A stretch of 20,154 nt of DNA from a virus, in the IMG/VR virus record IMGVR_UViG_3300036832_001492, positions 1 to 20,154 of that record; one strand, written 5' to 3'. The stretch's first letter is position 1. Each line of letters begins with the position of its first letter. Under the pieces are notes generated by a model, which ran no database searches, was not told the origin of the DNA, and worked only from the letters and a program-made list of their open reading frames with translations. The position numbers and the translations under genes were made by a program. Positions 13,821-20,154 of this stretch are shown here, one piece after another.

Positions 13821-14717
13821 GTGCTGCGCCCGCTGATCATCCGCGCGCCCTACGGGCTCGGCGACGGCATCTATGTGCGGCCAGTCATTCGCGAGCAGGC
13901 GCGGCACAGGCAGGTCTACGTCGACACGCCATGGCCGGAACTCTACGAGGATATCCCCGACGTTTTTTTCTTGGAGCCGCAGACCGGGCTGCGGGTGCAG
14001 TCGGCGCACATCAGGCGGCAGCTTGCTTCGCGCTGGTCGAACCCGCCCCCGGTCGCTGACAGCGCGACGCTCTATTACGACATCCCGGCGCTGCGAGAGG
14101 GCAGCGTATACCACGCGATGGCGTCCAAGATGCCGGCGGTGCCGATCCCGGTCTGGGACCTGCCGGATTTCGGCCCCTCGCCGTTCGATACGTCGGACGC
14201 GCCGCTGGTGCTGGTGCGCCCATCAGTTCGGCGCACAGATTGGGACAACAAGGCGCGCAACCCACGGCCGGAATATATTTGCGAGATCGCCGACGATCTG
14301 AAGCGGCGCGGCTACGCAGTCGTGGTGATCTGCGATCTCTCGATCGGCGAGGAATGGATCGAGGGCGAGATGCCGCCGCACAATCTGGCACTGACGCATG
14401 GCGAACTAACGACCCGGCAATTGTTTGCCGCGGTCCGTGACGCGGCGTTGCTGCTGGGCGGCGTCGGCTGGATAGTCCCGGCGGCGATCGCCACTGCTAC
14501 CCCGGCCTTCGTGGTCCTGGGCGGCAACGGAAAGGCGAACGCACCGGAGAAGATTATCGACCACCGGATGGACGCCTCTAGAATAGGGTTCGCTTGGCCG
14601 GAGAATTTTTGCAGATGCGACGAGATGCAGCACGACTGCAACAAGACGATCCCGAACCTGATGGAACAGTGGCACCGCTGGCGGGAGACGATGCGCCCTC
14701 GGGGTTATTGCCTCTGA
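13821..14717 (+). CDS. GT-B glycosyltransferase-like protein (GT9/heptosyltransferase-like)
   Basis: 298 residues. The opening LIIRAPYGLGDGIYVRPVI matches the GLGD start of GT9 heptosyltransferase-type enzymes. The C-terminal half has LVLVRPSVR, YICEIADDLKRRGYAVVVICD, LTTRQLFAAVRDAALLLGGVGWIVPAAIATATPAFVVLGG, the nucleotide-binding half of a GT-B fold, in which the GGVGWIVPAAIA loop replaces the usual GxDxGxxHxAAA; loss of the usual acidic residue there makes activity uncertain. It ends with a Cys-containing FCRCDEMQHDC. Translation starts at GTG 13821, one base after the previous stop. It probably acts with the neighbouring GT and methyltransferase. The family assignment is moderate. Confidence 0.68.
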   Translation: MLRPLIIRAPYGLGDGIYVRPVIREQARHRQVYVDTPWPELYEDIPDVFFLEPQTGLRVQSAHIRRQLASRWSNPPPVADSATLYYDIPALREGSVYHAMASKMPAVPIPVWDLPDFGPSPFDTSDAPLVLVRPSVRRTDWDNKARNPRPEYICEIADDLKRRGYAVVVICDLSIGEEWIEGEMPPHNLALTHGELTTRQLFAAVRDAALLLGGVGWIVPAAIATATPAFVVLGGNGKANAPEKIIDHRMDASRIGFAWPENFCRCDEMQHDCNKTIPNLMEQWHRWRETMRPRGYCL

Positions 14718-15328
14718 TCGACATTCTGCGGCAACGCGACTCGCTGCAATGGTTCCCTGAACTCGCGCTCGGCTACTATCCGGTCAAGGCGCCGCCGACA
14801 GAAATCTACAATGCAGCCTACTTCGCGAAATATGAGGGCTATGCCGCGACCGATCTCGGCCGGACGCTGAACCGCATCCGCGTGGCTTTCGTCCGCAAAT
14901 ACTATGCGGGCGAGGTTGTCGACGTGGGGATTGGCTGCGGCTCGTTCGTCCGCGCGCTCGGCGCGCGGGGATACGATGTCAGCCCGACCGCCATTCGTTG
15001 GCTCATGAGCGAGGGGCTGTTTCACGATCCCTACATTCACGGGGCAGAAGCGGTGACGCTCTGGGACACGCTGGAACACGTCGAAGATTTCCCGGCGCTG
15101 CTGCGCAATGTGCGCAGCTACGTGTTCATGTCGCTGCCCATCTTCCGCGACATGGATGAAGTGCTGCTCTCAAAACACTATCGCAAGAACGAACACTGCT
15201 GGTATTTTACCCAACACGGCTTGATCATGATCATGGCGCGGCTGGGCTGGCAGTTGATCAGCGCAAACGATGCGGAGACAAAAGCGGGTCGGGCAAATAT
15301 CGGCTCGTTCGCATTCCAGAGGGAGTGA
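14615..15328 (+). CDS. SAM-dependent methyltransferase (class I, type 11/23-like)
   Basis: About 207-238 residues depending on start. The class I fold is visible as GEVVDVGIGCGSFVRALGARGYDVSP (motif I, SAM-binding Gly loop), then AVTLWDTLEHVEDFPALLRNVRSYVFMSLPIF, the acid-DTLEHV-LP order of type 11/23 methyltransferases that often act on small molecules or sugars. The later HYRKNEHCWYFTQHGLIMIMARLGW is a helical substrate cap. The substrate is unknown. The ATG at 14615 overlaps the previous gene by 103 nt; TTG 14708 would reduce the overlap to 10 nt and is equally likely, because residues before it look like out-of-frame translation. Confidence 0.78.
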   Translation: MRRDAARLQQDDPEPDGTVAPLAGDDAPSGLLPLIDILRQRDSLQWFPELALGYYPVKAPPTEIYNAAYFAKYEGYAATDLGRTLNRIRVAFVRKYYAGEVVDVGIGCGSFVRALGARGYDVSPTAIRWLMSEGLFHDPYIHGAEAVTLWDTLEHVEDFPALLRNVRSYVFMSLPIFRDMDEVLLSKHYRKNEHCWYFTQHGLIMIMARLGWQLISANDAETKAGRANIGSFAFQRE

Positions 15329-15334
15329 CGGGCA

Positions 15335-15511
15335 ATGAACCTTATCACGCTGCTGATCGTGCTCTTGATCCTGGTGATGCTGTTCGGTGGCGTTGGTTAT
15401 CGCGCGGGATGGTATCCGGCCGGGCCGCCCTACTATGGCCCGTCACTGCTCGGCCTGCTGGTCGGGATTATTCTGATCGTGCTCGTGCTGCGCCTGCTGG
15501 GACTGTTCTGA
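15335..15511 (+). CDS. 58-residue two-helix membrane protein
   Basis: 58 codons: helix 1 LITLLIVLLILVMLFGGVGY, a short aromatic loop GWYPAGPPYYGPS, helix 2 LLGLLVGIILIVLVLRLLGLF. The layout resembles small DUF3309-type membrane proteins, and two-helix length also fits a holin, but the position in the neck module does not favour lysis. GGGAG lies about 10 bases upstream of the ATG at 15335. It is six bases after the methyltransferase stop and one base before the connector start. An overlapping frame (15325-15516, 63 codons) is rejected because its product is low-complexity. Confidence 0.75.
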   Translation: MNLITLLIVLLILVMLFGGVGYRAGWYPAGPPYYGPSLLGLLVGIILIVLVLRLLGLF

Positions 15512-15512
15512 G

Positions 15513-16436
15513 ATGACCGCGCTCGGCACGCTCGCGCCGGGAGATGTCGGCTACTACGTGGTCGATTGGAGCCAGCAACTTGCCGCCGTCAGCGGCGACA
15601 CACTATCGGGCAACCTGACGGTAGAGTCCGAACTGCCCGATCTCGAAATCACCAACATCAAGCCAAGTGGCTCGGCGGCGGTGTCGTTCAATGCGTCGTC
15701 CGATGTCGCGGCGCTCTACCGGCTCACGGCGCGCGCGGCGTTCTCGCCATCGGGGCGCAAGCTGTCGCAAACAATGGACCTGATGGTCGGCCTGCCGCCG
15801 GCGGTCGAGCCGATCAGCCTCGTGGAGGCGCGCCAGCATCTCCGGCTCGATACCGAGGGTAATCCGCCCGCGCATCCCGACGACCAACTGGTCGCCTCGC
15901 TGATCACCGGCGCGCGGCAGACAGTCGAACTCGACACCGGGCTCACGCTGGTCACGCGGCCGCGGACGGATTATCGCGACGCCTGGGAACAGGTGACGAA
16001 GAGCTACGGGACGCCCGGCTGGGGCACCTATCCCGGCGCCGCCGATTATCTCCACTATGGCGATTACACGACCATGGTGCGGCCGTCGTTCCTGCTGGAG
16101 CACGCGCCGGTTATTTCGGTTGATGAAATCCGCTACCTCGACCCGGACGGCAATTCGCTGGTGCTCGATCCAGCGGTCTATCGCGTCACGCCGGACGGGG
16201 TTCTCACGCGCATTGAAGCGGCGATCGGCCAAACGTTCCCCGCTGCCTATTACGGCGGGCATGCGGTCATCGAGATCGATTACACCTGCGGGTTCGAAAC
16301 CACGATCGATGAAGCGCTGCGCTCGGCGATCAAGCTGCTGCTGACGATCTACTACGAAAACCGCGGCGTGCTCGATCGCACCGCGGCCGTGCCACAGGGC
16401 TACAGCGAACTGATCGATCCCTATCGGGTGCTCTGA
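15513..16436 (+). CDS. head-tail connector (phiE125 gp8 / gp6-like) fused to an N-terminal beta domain
   Basis: 307 residues in two parts. Residues 1-93 (APGDVGYYVVDWSQQLAAVSGDTLSGNLTV, LYRLTARAAFSPSGRKLSQTMDLMV) look like a small immunoglobulin-like beta domain that is usually a separate phage protein. From about residue 98, EPISLVEARQHLRLD, DDQLVASLITGARQTVELDTGLTLVTR, HAPVISVDEIRYLD, and ALRSAIKLLLTIYYENRG match the phiE125 gp8 / gp6-like connector family. The connector forms the ring below the portal. The stop overlaps the next ATG (TGATG). Fusion is the odd feature; both halves appear complete. Confidence 0.85.
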   Translation: MTALGTLAPGDVGYYVVDWSQQLAAVSGDTLSGNLTVESELPDLEITNIKPSGSAAVSFNASSDVAALYRLTARAAFSPSGRKLSQTMDLMVGLPPAVEPISLVEARQHLRLDTEGNPPAHPDDQLVASLITGARQTVELDTGLTLVTRPRTDYRDAWEQVTKSYGTPGWGTYPGAADYLHYGDYTTMVRPSFLLEHAPVISVDEIRYLDPDGNSLVLDPAVYRVTPDGVLTRIEAAIGQTFPAAYYGGHAVIEIDYTCGFETTIDEALRSAIKLLLTIYYENRGVLDRTAAVPQGYSELIDPYRVL

Positions 16437-17041
16437 TGTCGGTCGCGCACATTCCGGATTTCGTGCTCCCGACAATCTCGCCCGAGATCGTGCCGCCATA
16501 CTGGACACGGTTCGAATTCCTCTCGTTCCTCGTGCGCAAGTTGGACTGGAAAGCCGGCGCCGAAATCGGCGTATCTGACGGGCTGACGATCAGCTACCTG
16601 CTGGCGCGCAATCCGGCGCTGCACATGATCGGCGTCGACGCCCGGCGCGGCTTCCCCGACCACGCCGGGCCGGACGATTTCATGGACTGGCCCCATGACG
16701 ATCTGGCGCGGTTGGCCGTGAGCAAGCTGGAACCCTACCATGAACGCTGCCTGCTGCTCACCGGCCTGAGCGTCGAGGCGGCGGACGTCGTTCCTGACGG
16801 ATCGCTCGACTTCGTGTTCATTGACGCCGACCACTCGGAAGCCGGCTGCCGGGCCGACATCCTGGCGTGGCTGCCGAAGCTGCGGGCGGAGGGCTGGATT
16901 ACCGGGCATGACATCTCCTGGCCGGGCGTGAAACGCGCGGTCAGCGACACGATCCCTGGCTACCAGATCGGTCCCGACGTCGTGTGGTTTCGCCCCGTGC
17001 ATCCTTGGGCGAACTGGAAACGGTGGCTGCACCATGGATGA
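16436..17041 (+). CDS. SAM-dependent methyltransferase (Methyltransf_24-like)
   Basis: 201 residues. GAEIGVSDGLTISYLL at 41-56 is motif I, D68 in MIGVDARRGF is the likely adenosine/ribose acid, and LDFVFIDADHSEAGCRADILAWLPKLRAEGWITGHDI carries the DADH at 130-133 with the strand-4/5 layout of Methyltransf_24, a family common in glycan and small-molecule modification clusters. The substrate is unknown; small hydroxyls of sugars would fit the glycosyltransferases nearby. It sits between connector and adaptor genes, coupled by TGATG upstream and an 8-nt overlap downstream, so it is part of the virion operon rather than an isolated insertion. Confidence 0.85.
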   Translation: MSVAHIPDFVLPTISPEIVPPYWTRFEFLSFLVRKLDWKAGAEIGVSDGLTISYLLARNPALHMIGVDARRGFPDHAGPDDFMDWPHDDLARLAVSKLEPYHERCLLLTGLSVEAADVVPDGSLDFVFIDADHSEAGCRADILAWLPKLRAEGWITGHDISWPGVKRAVSDTIPGYQIGPDVVWFRPVHPWANWKRWLHHG

Positions 17042-17417
17042 GCGACGGGCGAAGAAGGGCGATGTCGTGATCTACCGCAGCCAAAGCGGCGACGATGTCG
17101 AAGGCGTCATCAGCGAGCTATCGAAGGACGAAGTCGCCACGCTCGATCTTGCTGACGGTAAGCGGGTCTCTGGCATTGAACGCAATACCGCTGGCGCAGC
17201 GGGCGCGTTCGTCAACTCGTGGTGGCTGGCCGAGCAGTTCGTTGTTCCGACCATCGAAGAGGGACCGATCTTCCTGGAAGCGCTTGCGGCCGGACTTATC
17301 GTCATGCTGATGGACGCCGCTGACGGGCAATTCACGCTCGACGCGAACGGGCTGCCCGCGGCGTTGCAGGCGTTCAAGCGCGGCGTTGGGCTGGTGCTGG
17401 CGCCGCGGAGCGAGTGA
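17034..17417 (+). CDS. protein of unknown function (127 aa) in the neck module
   Basis: 127 residues. The first 45 look like a small beta domain (KKGDVVIYRSQSGDDVEGVISELSKDEVATLDLADGKRVSGIERN), reminiscent of SH3-like barrels. The rest includes FVNSWWLAEQFVVP and a hydrophobic helix IFLEALAAGLIVMLMDAADG, probably buried rather than membrane-spanning. No family is recognised. The ATG overlaps the methyltransferase stop by 8 nt and the TGA overlaps the adaptor ATG. In related operons this slot can hold a minor head protein, but that is inference. Confidence 0.6.
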   Translation: MDERRAKKGDVVIYRSQSGDDVEGVISELSKDEVATLDLADGKRVSGIERNTAGAAGAFVNSWWLAEQFVVPTIEEGPIFLEALAAGLIVMLMDAADGQFTLDANGLPAALQAFKRGVGLVLAPRSE

Positions 17418-17797
17418 TGGCGCTGCGGACCCAGCAGGCGCAGGCCGGGCTACTCCGCGAGCGGATCAGGATCGACACGCGCGCCACCGTCGCCGATGGC
17501 ATGGGCGGCGGTCAGGTGGGCTGGACGCTGCTGACAGTGACCTGGGCGCTGGTGACGCCGATGCCGCTGGCGACCGAGCAAACGGAGGGCGGCGGGATCG
17601 CCATGGTGGCGATGTATGAATTCATGATCCGCCGCAGAACCGACATGGTGCCGACGATGCGCATCGTATGGCCGGTCGACCCGATCAGCGGAGACGACAT
17701 TCCCGCGTCGCGGCAATTCAATCTCCGCGCGATCAACCTGCCCGGCAACCGCGAACTCTATATGACGCTGAATGCCGAAATGGGCGTCGCGATCTGA
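17417..17797 (+). CDS. head-tail adaptor / joining protein (SPP1 gp16-like)
   Basis: 126 residues starting MALRTQQAQAGLLRERIRID. The sequence order RERIRIDTRATVADGMGGGQVGWTLLTVTWALVTPM, then YEFMIRRRTDMVPTMRIVW and FNLRAINLPGNRELYMTLNAEMG, matches the head-tail adaptor/joining family: a compact beta barrel that docks under the connector. The ATG overlaps the previous TGA (TGATG); an in-frame GTG three bases upstream is less likely. A 38-nt gap with GGGAG separates it from the glycoside hydrolase, which is unusual because the next gene in this module is normally a gp10-like protein. Confidence 0.88.
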   Translation: MALRTQQAQAGLLRERIRIDTRATVADGMGGGQVGWTLLTVTWALVTPMPLATEQTEGGGIAMVAMYEFMIRRRTDMVPTMRIVWPVDPISGDDIPASRQFNLRAINLPGNRELYMTLNAEMGVAI

Positions 17798-17835
17798 TCT
17801 TGTGGTAAGCTGCCCGTGCATAGGGAGACGCAGCC

Positions 17836-19248
17836 ATGCCCGTAACAGTGCCGTCGACCGCCGAATTCGATAAGCTGACCGCGCGCGTGACCGCGCTGGA
17901 GCAAGCGAAGCCGCCGCAGCCGATCCCGCCGAACCCCAATCCCAGCCCCGGCACAGGCAAGCAGGCGAAGCGAGTCGCCGATGGGCTGATCGAATTGTTC
18001 GGCGTGAACACGTTCTCTTCGCTCGATCAGAATAATGTCTGGGGCAGCTATCCCGCCGACTACCGGCCCGGCACCGTCGTCGACGCGCTCAAGTATCTGA
18101 CGTCGAGCACGGCGTTCCGCCTGCGGCTGCGGGAATATCACTACGACAATCGCACCGATATGCAGCGGCAGTGGCTCACGCAAGTTCTCAACTCGCTGCC
18201 TAACACCAAGGTGACGATGTGCGTGGGCGCGAGCGGTAGTCAGGCTGACGTCCCGAGCCTGATTTCCCTTGCCGCCGATCCGCACTGCGGCATCAATTGG
18301 ATCGAGGGCTTGAACGAGCCGAACACGGATTTCGGCTGGGGCACCACGCCGGTCGACAGGACCATGGCGATCCAACGGGATTGCTTCCACTCCGGCAAGC
18401 CGACGATGGGACCTTCGGTCGTGGCGGGCATGCCGCATCCAGAAGGCTGGATCACCGGCTACTTCGGCGGCAGCATGGCGGAAGTGAATTCGCTGCTGCA
18501 TTGGGGCAATGGTCACTACTATCCGCCGCACTGTCCGGATCTGACTGGCGACGGGACTTCGATCCAGGAATATGTCGGCGGCTTGTGGGAGGCTTACGGG
18601 CATCATCCGATCATGCTGACCGAGTTTCATCCCAGCCTCTACAACAACCAGGGCCATGGCCCAGGGCAAAAGAGCGCGCATACCGAATTTGTCGAGGCCG
18701 AAGCGCACGCGGTTGCTTCGCAAACCGATGCCACGCTTGCAGCGCCAGGATGGGACGGCGCGCGGGACGCCTACTATACCCTGCTGACGCTGTTCCGCAC
18801 GGCGCTCTGCGGCGTCACCGGCGTGTGGTGGTATGCGCTGTTCGATTACGGATCGACCTATCAATGCGGGCTGTTCCCGGTCAACGCAACGAACCCGCGG
18901 CCGGCGGCGAACGCGATCCGCAATCTCTGCAAGCTTTGCTCGGACTCTGGCAATCTTCGCACCTTCACGCCGGGGAAACTCGACGTCGCCGTGCACGGCC
19001 TCACCGATCGCTGCGGCTGGGACCTGTATCAGCGCAGCGACGGGCTGTTCTACATCACGCTATGGCAGTCGGCGAACGAACAGGACGGCGCGCAGCCGAT
19101 ATCGACGACACTTGAATTCGGCCAGACCGTGAATGTCTCGGAATGGGATGTGGTCACCGACACGCTCGTGCAGCACGCTGACAGCGTGAAGAGCTACACC
19201 ACCGCGCTCCCCGCGCGGGCGCGGTTGCTGATGGTCAAGGCACACTGA
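17836..19248 (+). CDS. clan GH-A-like glycoside hydrolase with coiled-coil and proline linker
   Basis: 470 residues. Residues 1-25 form a short coiled coil (EFDKLTARVTALEQ), followed by a Pro/Asn-rich linker to about 45. The (beta/alpha)8 part begins GLIELFGVNTFSS. WIEGLNEPN has the acid/base Glu at 161, and IMLTEFHPSL gives a likely nucleophile Glu at 263, 102 residues later, the usual strand-4/strand-7 spacing of clan GH-A. GVWWYALFDYG is strand 8, and a C-terminal beta domain (VAVHGLTDRCGWDLYQ to end) follows. No signal peptide. Phage virion glycosidases can cleave capsule or exopolysaccharide; the coiled-coil/linker N-terminus suggests attachment to a larger assembly. The substrate and the GH family (5, 39 or other) cannot be fixed by eye. 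GGGAG precedes the ATG. Confidence 0.78.
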   Translation: MPVTVPSTAEFDKLTARVTALEQAKPPQPIPPNPNPSPGTGKQAKRVADGLIELFGVNTFSSLDQNNVWGSYPADYRPGTVVDALKYLTSSTAFRLRLREYHYDNRTDMQRQWLTQVLNSLPNTKVTMCVGASGSQADVPSLISLAADPHCGINWIEGLNEPNTDFGWGTTPVDRTMAIQRDCFHSGKPTMGPSVVAGMPHPEGWITGYFGGSMAEVNSLLHWGNGHYYPPHCPDLTGDGTSIQEYVGGLWEAYGHHPIMLTEFHPSLYNNQGHGPGQKSAHTEFVEAEAHAVASQTDATLAAPGWDGARDAYYTLLTLFRTALCGVTGVWWYALFDYGSTYQCGLFPVNATNPRPAANAIRNLCKLCSDSGNLRTFTPGKLDVAVHGLTDRCGWDLYQRSDGLFYITLWQSANEQDGAQPISTTLEFGQTVNVSEWDVVTDTLVQHADSVKSYTTALPARARLLMVKAH

Positions 19249-19249
19249 G

Positions 19250-19738
19250 ATGGCGTTCGCCAAGATGAGCGTGCGGGAAGATCGGCGCATCAAGCGGCTG
19301 TTGAACCGCCTGCCTGATGAATGCACAGGGCAGGTAAAGGACGCGATCGCGCATTCCGGACAGGAGTTGTTCGACGCCATGGTGCAGCGCGTGCCGATCC
19401 GGACCGGCAAGCTGGCGGCCTCGATCGGGTTCCGAACGGCGAGAAACGGGCTGGCGGCGCTGGTCGGGTTCTCCAAGCAGGAATTCCCGAAGCAGTGGAA
19501 GGAAGCTGGCTTTCGCGCGCATTTCACCGAATTCGGAACCAAGGGCAGTTCGGGCGGGGGAGTTAGCAAAAGCGGCGGCAGAAAGCGTCGGCACGTCGCG
19601 ACGCCCGCGCGCCCGTTCGTGCTCCCCGCCCTGATTGAGAAAGGGCCTACGATCATCGAGGAACACAAGCGGGCGGTCGATCAAGCGTTGCAGCAAGCCT
19701 CGGCCTATGCTGGCGATAGCGTGCTTGAGGACATTTGA
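19250..19738 (+). CDS. HK97 gp10-like tail completion protein
   Basis: 162 residues. The family signature is clear: QVKDAIAHSGQELFDAMVQRVPIRTGKLAASIGFR, then FRAHFTEFGTKG and RHVATPARPFVLPALIE. HK97 gp10-like proteins close the head-tail junction. A Gly/Ser/Lys/Arg-rich insert (about residues 98-118) lies between EFGT and the ARPF motif and is longer than usual. The ATG is one base after the glycosidase stop, so this gene is directly linked to it. The TGA overlaps the DUF3168 ATG. Confidence 0.9.
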   Translation: MAFAKMSVREDRRIKRLLNRLPDECTGQVKDAIAHSGQELFDAMVQRVPIRTGKLAASIGFRTARNGLAALVGFSKQEFPKQWKEAGFRAHFTEFGTKGSSGGGVSKSGGRKRRHVATPARPFVLPALIEKGPTIIEEHKRAVDQALQQASAYAGDSVLEDI

Positions 19739-20130
19739 TGGACGCCGGGACGGCCTTGCAGGCGGCGGTATTTCTGGCCCTCACGGCCGATCCGCCGATC
19801 GGCGCGAATGTCGCCGACAGCATTCCGAACGACGCCCAATATCCGCAGATCGAGATCGTGGGCGGCATCTCCCGCACGTGGCGTTATCAGGGCGTGTGGG
19901 GCGAGCAGCCTATGGTCGAGATCCATGTCTGGTCGCGCTATAACGGCTACAAGGAAGCGCGCTCGCTGATGTCAGAAATTCGCAATCGCCTCGACGAAAT
20001 CGATCTGGCGCTGAATGGAGTGGCTTTGGTCGACATCCAATTTTATAACGAAGACCTGATGATGGATGTTGACATGATGACACGCCATGGGATCGTGCGG
20101 CTTCTGGCAACAGTTGTGGTGCCGCGCTGA
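19738..20130 (+). CDS. DUF3168-type tail terminator / completion protein
   Basis: 130 residues. The DUF3168 order is visible: N-terminal helix TALQAAVFLALTADPPI, VADSIPNDAQYPQIEIVG, VEIHVWSRYNGYKEARSLMSEIRNRLD, then a C-terminal strand LLATVVVPR. Proteins of this family cap the tail tube near the head. The ATG at 19738 overlaps the TGA of the gp10-like gene; an in-frame TTG three bases upstream is ignored. The next gene overlaps its TGA. Confidence 0.9.
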   Translation: MDAGTALQAAVFLALTADPPIGANVADSIPNDAQYPQIEIVGGISRTWRYQGVWGEQPMVEIHVWSRYNGYKEARSLMSEIRNRLDEIDLALNGVALVDIQFYNEDLMMDVDMMTRHGIVRLLATVVVPR

Positions 20131-20154
20131 TGTGGGTTCGGATGAGCAAGCTTT
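20130..20154 (+). CDS. start of the next gene, cut by the window end
   Basis: An ATG at 20130 overlaps the DUF3168 TGA (TGATG), and the frame (MWVRMSKL) is open to the window edge; a second in-frame ATG is at 20142. In HK97-like phages the next gene is commonly the major tail protein, but too little is visible to confirm. Confidence 0.45.

Noticed and set aside
12842-13840. 332-codon open frame on the minus strand
   Set aside because: Antisense to the coiled-coil and glycosyltransferase genes; composition typical of shadow translation.
15335-15511. Holin
   Set aside because: Two helices fit, but there is no charged tail, no endolysin beside it, and the gene sits in the neck module.
15325-15516. 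63-codon open frame overlapping the two-helix membrane protein
   Set aside because: The other frame gives a clean two-helix membrane protein with a ribosome site; this one gives Arg/Ala-rich sequence.
17758-18996. 412-codon open frame on the minus strand
   Set aside because: It lies antisense to the glycoside hydrolase gene; its product is Arg/His-rich without motifs, as expected for a GC-rich shadow frame.
1-20154. CRISPR array, tRNA, rRNA, insertion sequence, integrase or attachment site
   Set aside because: I looked on both strands and saw no regular repeat-spacer pattern, cloverleaf, transposase or recombinase motifs.

Overview
The window is a piece of a tailed, HK97-type double-stranded DNA phage or prophage. 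It is GC-rich, densely packed and uses TGATG or ATGA stop/start overlaps throughout. The GC content, the spelling of the proteins and the P27-type terminase / HK97-type head set suggest an alphaproteobacterial (Rhizobiales-like) host, but that is inference. No host gene, integrase, attachment site, tRNA or rRNA is visible, so free phage and integrated prophage cannot be told apart.

Layout. (1) 89-1836, rightward: a ParB/Srx-nuclease-like protein coupled to an ABC-ATPase fused to a GNAT acetyltransferase-like domain, a possible Mom-type DNA-modifying enzyme. (2) 1820-5262, leftward: eight small genes ending convergently against the first block. They are an ASCH-domain protein, five small proteins (one a zinc ribbon), a gamma-glutamylcyclotransferase (AIG2/GGCT) and an amidoligase. 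GC-rich hairpins follow several stop codons, and three genes share nearly the same ribosome-binding leader. (3) 5263-5510: a non-coding divergent region with a candidate leftward promoter and inverted repeats, placed where cos-type phages often carry the packaging site. (4) 5511-12513, rightward: small terminase, a small overlapping gene, large terminase, portal, prohead protease and major capsid protein. The large terminase is split inside its Walker A P-loop by a 350-residue intein that carries the W-C-T triplet of class 3 inteins and a two-motif LAGLIDADG endonuclease. (5) 12615-20154, rightward: the head-tail joining module (gp8/gp6-type connector, head-tail adaptor, HK97 gp10-like protein, DUF3168-like protein, and the first codons of the next gene). 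Enzymes that normally do not belong there are interspersed: a GT34-like and a GT9-like glycosyltransferase, two SAM methyltransferases, and a clan GH-A-like glycoside hydrolase with a coiled-coil/proline linker, plus two tiny membrane proteins.

How the parts work together. Terminase, portal, protease and capsid build and fill the head, and the connector, adaptor, gp10 and DUF3168 proteins close the neck. The glycosyltransferases, methyltransferases and glycosidase sit in the same polycistronic late block, so they are probably made with the virion. They may decorate virion proteins, alter host surface glycans or help penetrate them. The most interesting items are the class 3 intein at the terminase P-loop, the carbohydrate/methyl enzyme cargo in the neck module, the ParB + ABC-GNAT pair, and the amidoligase-GGCT pair.
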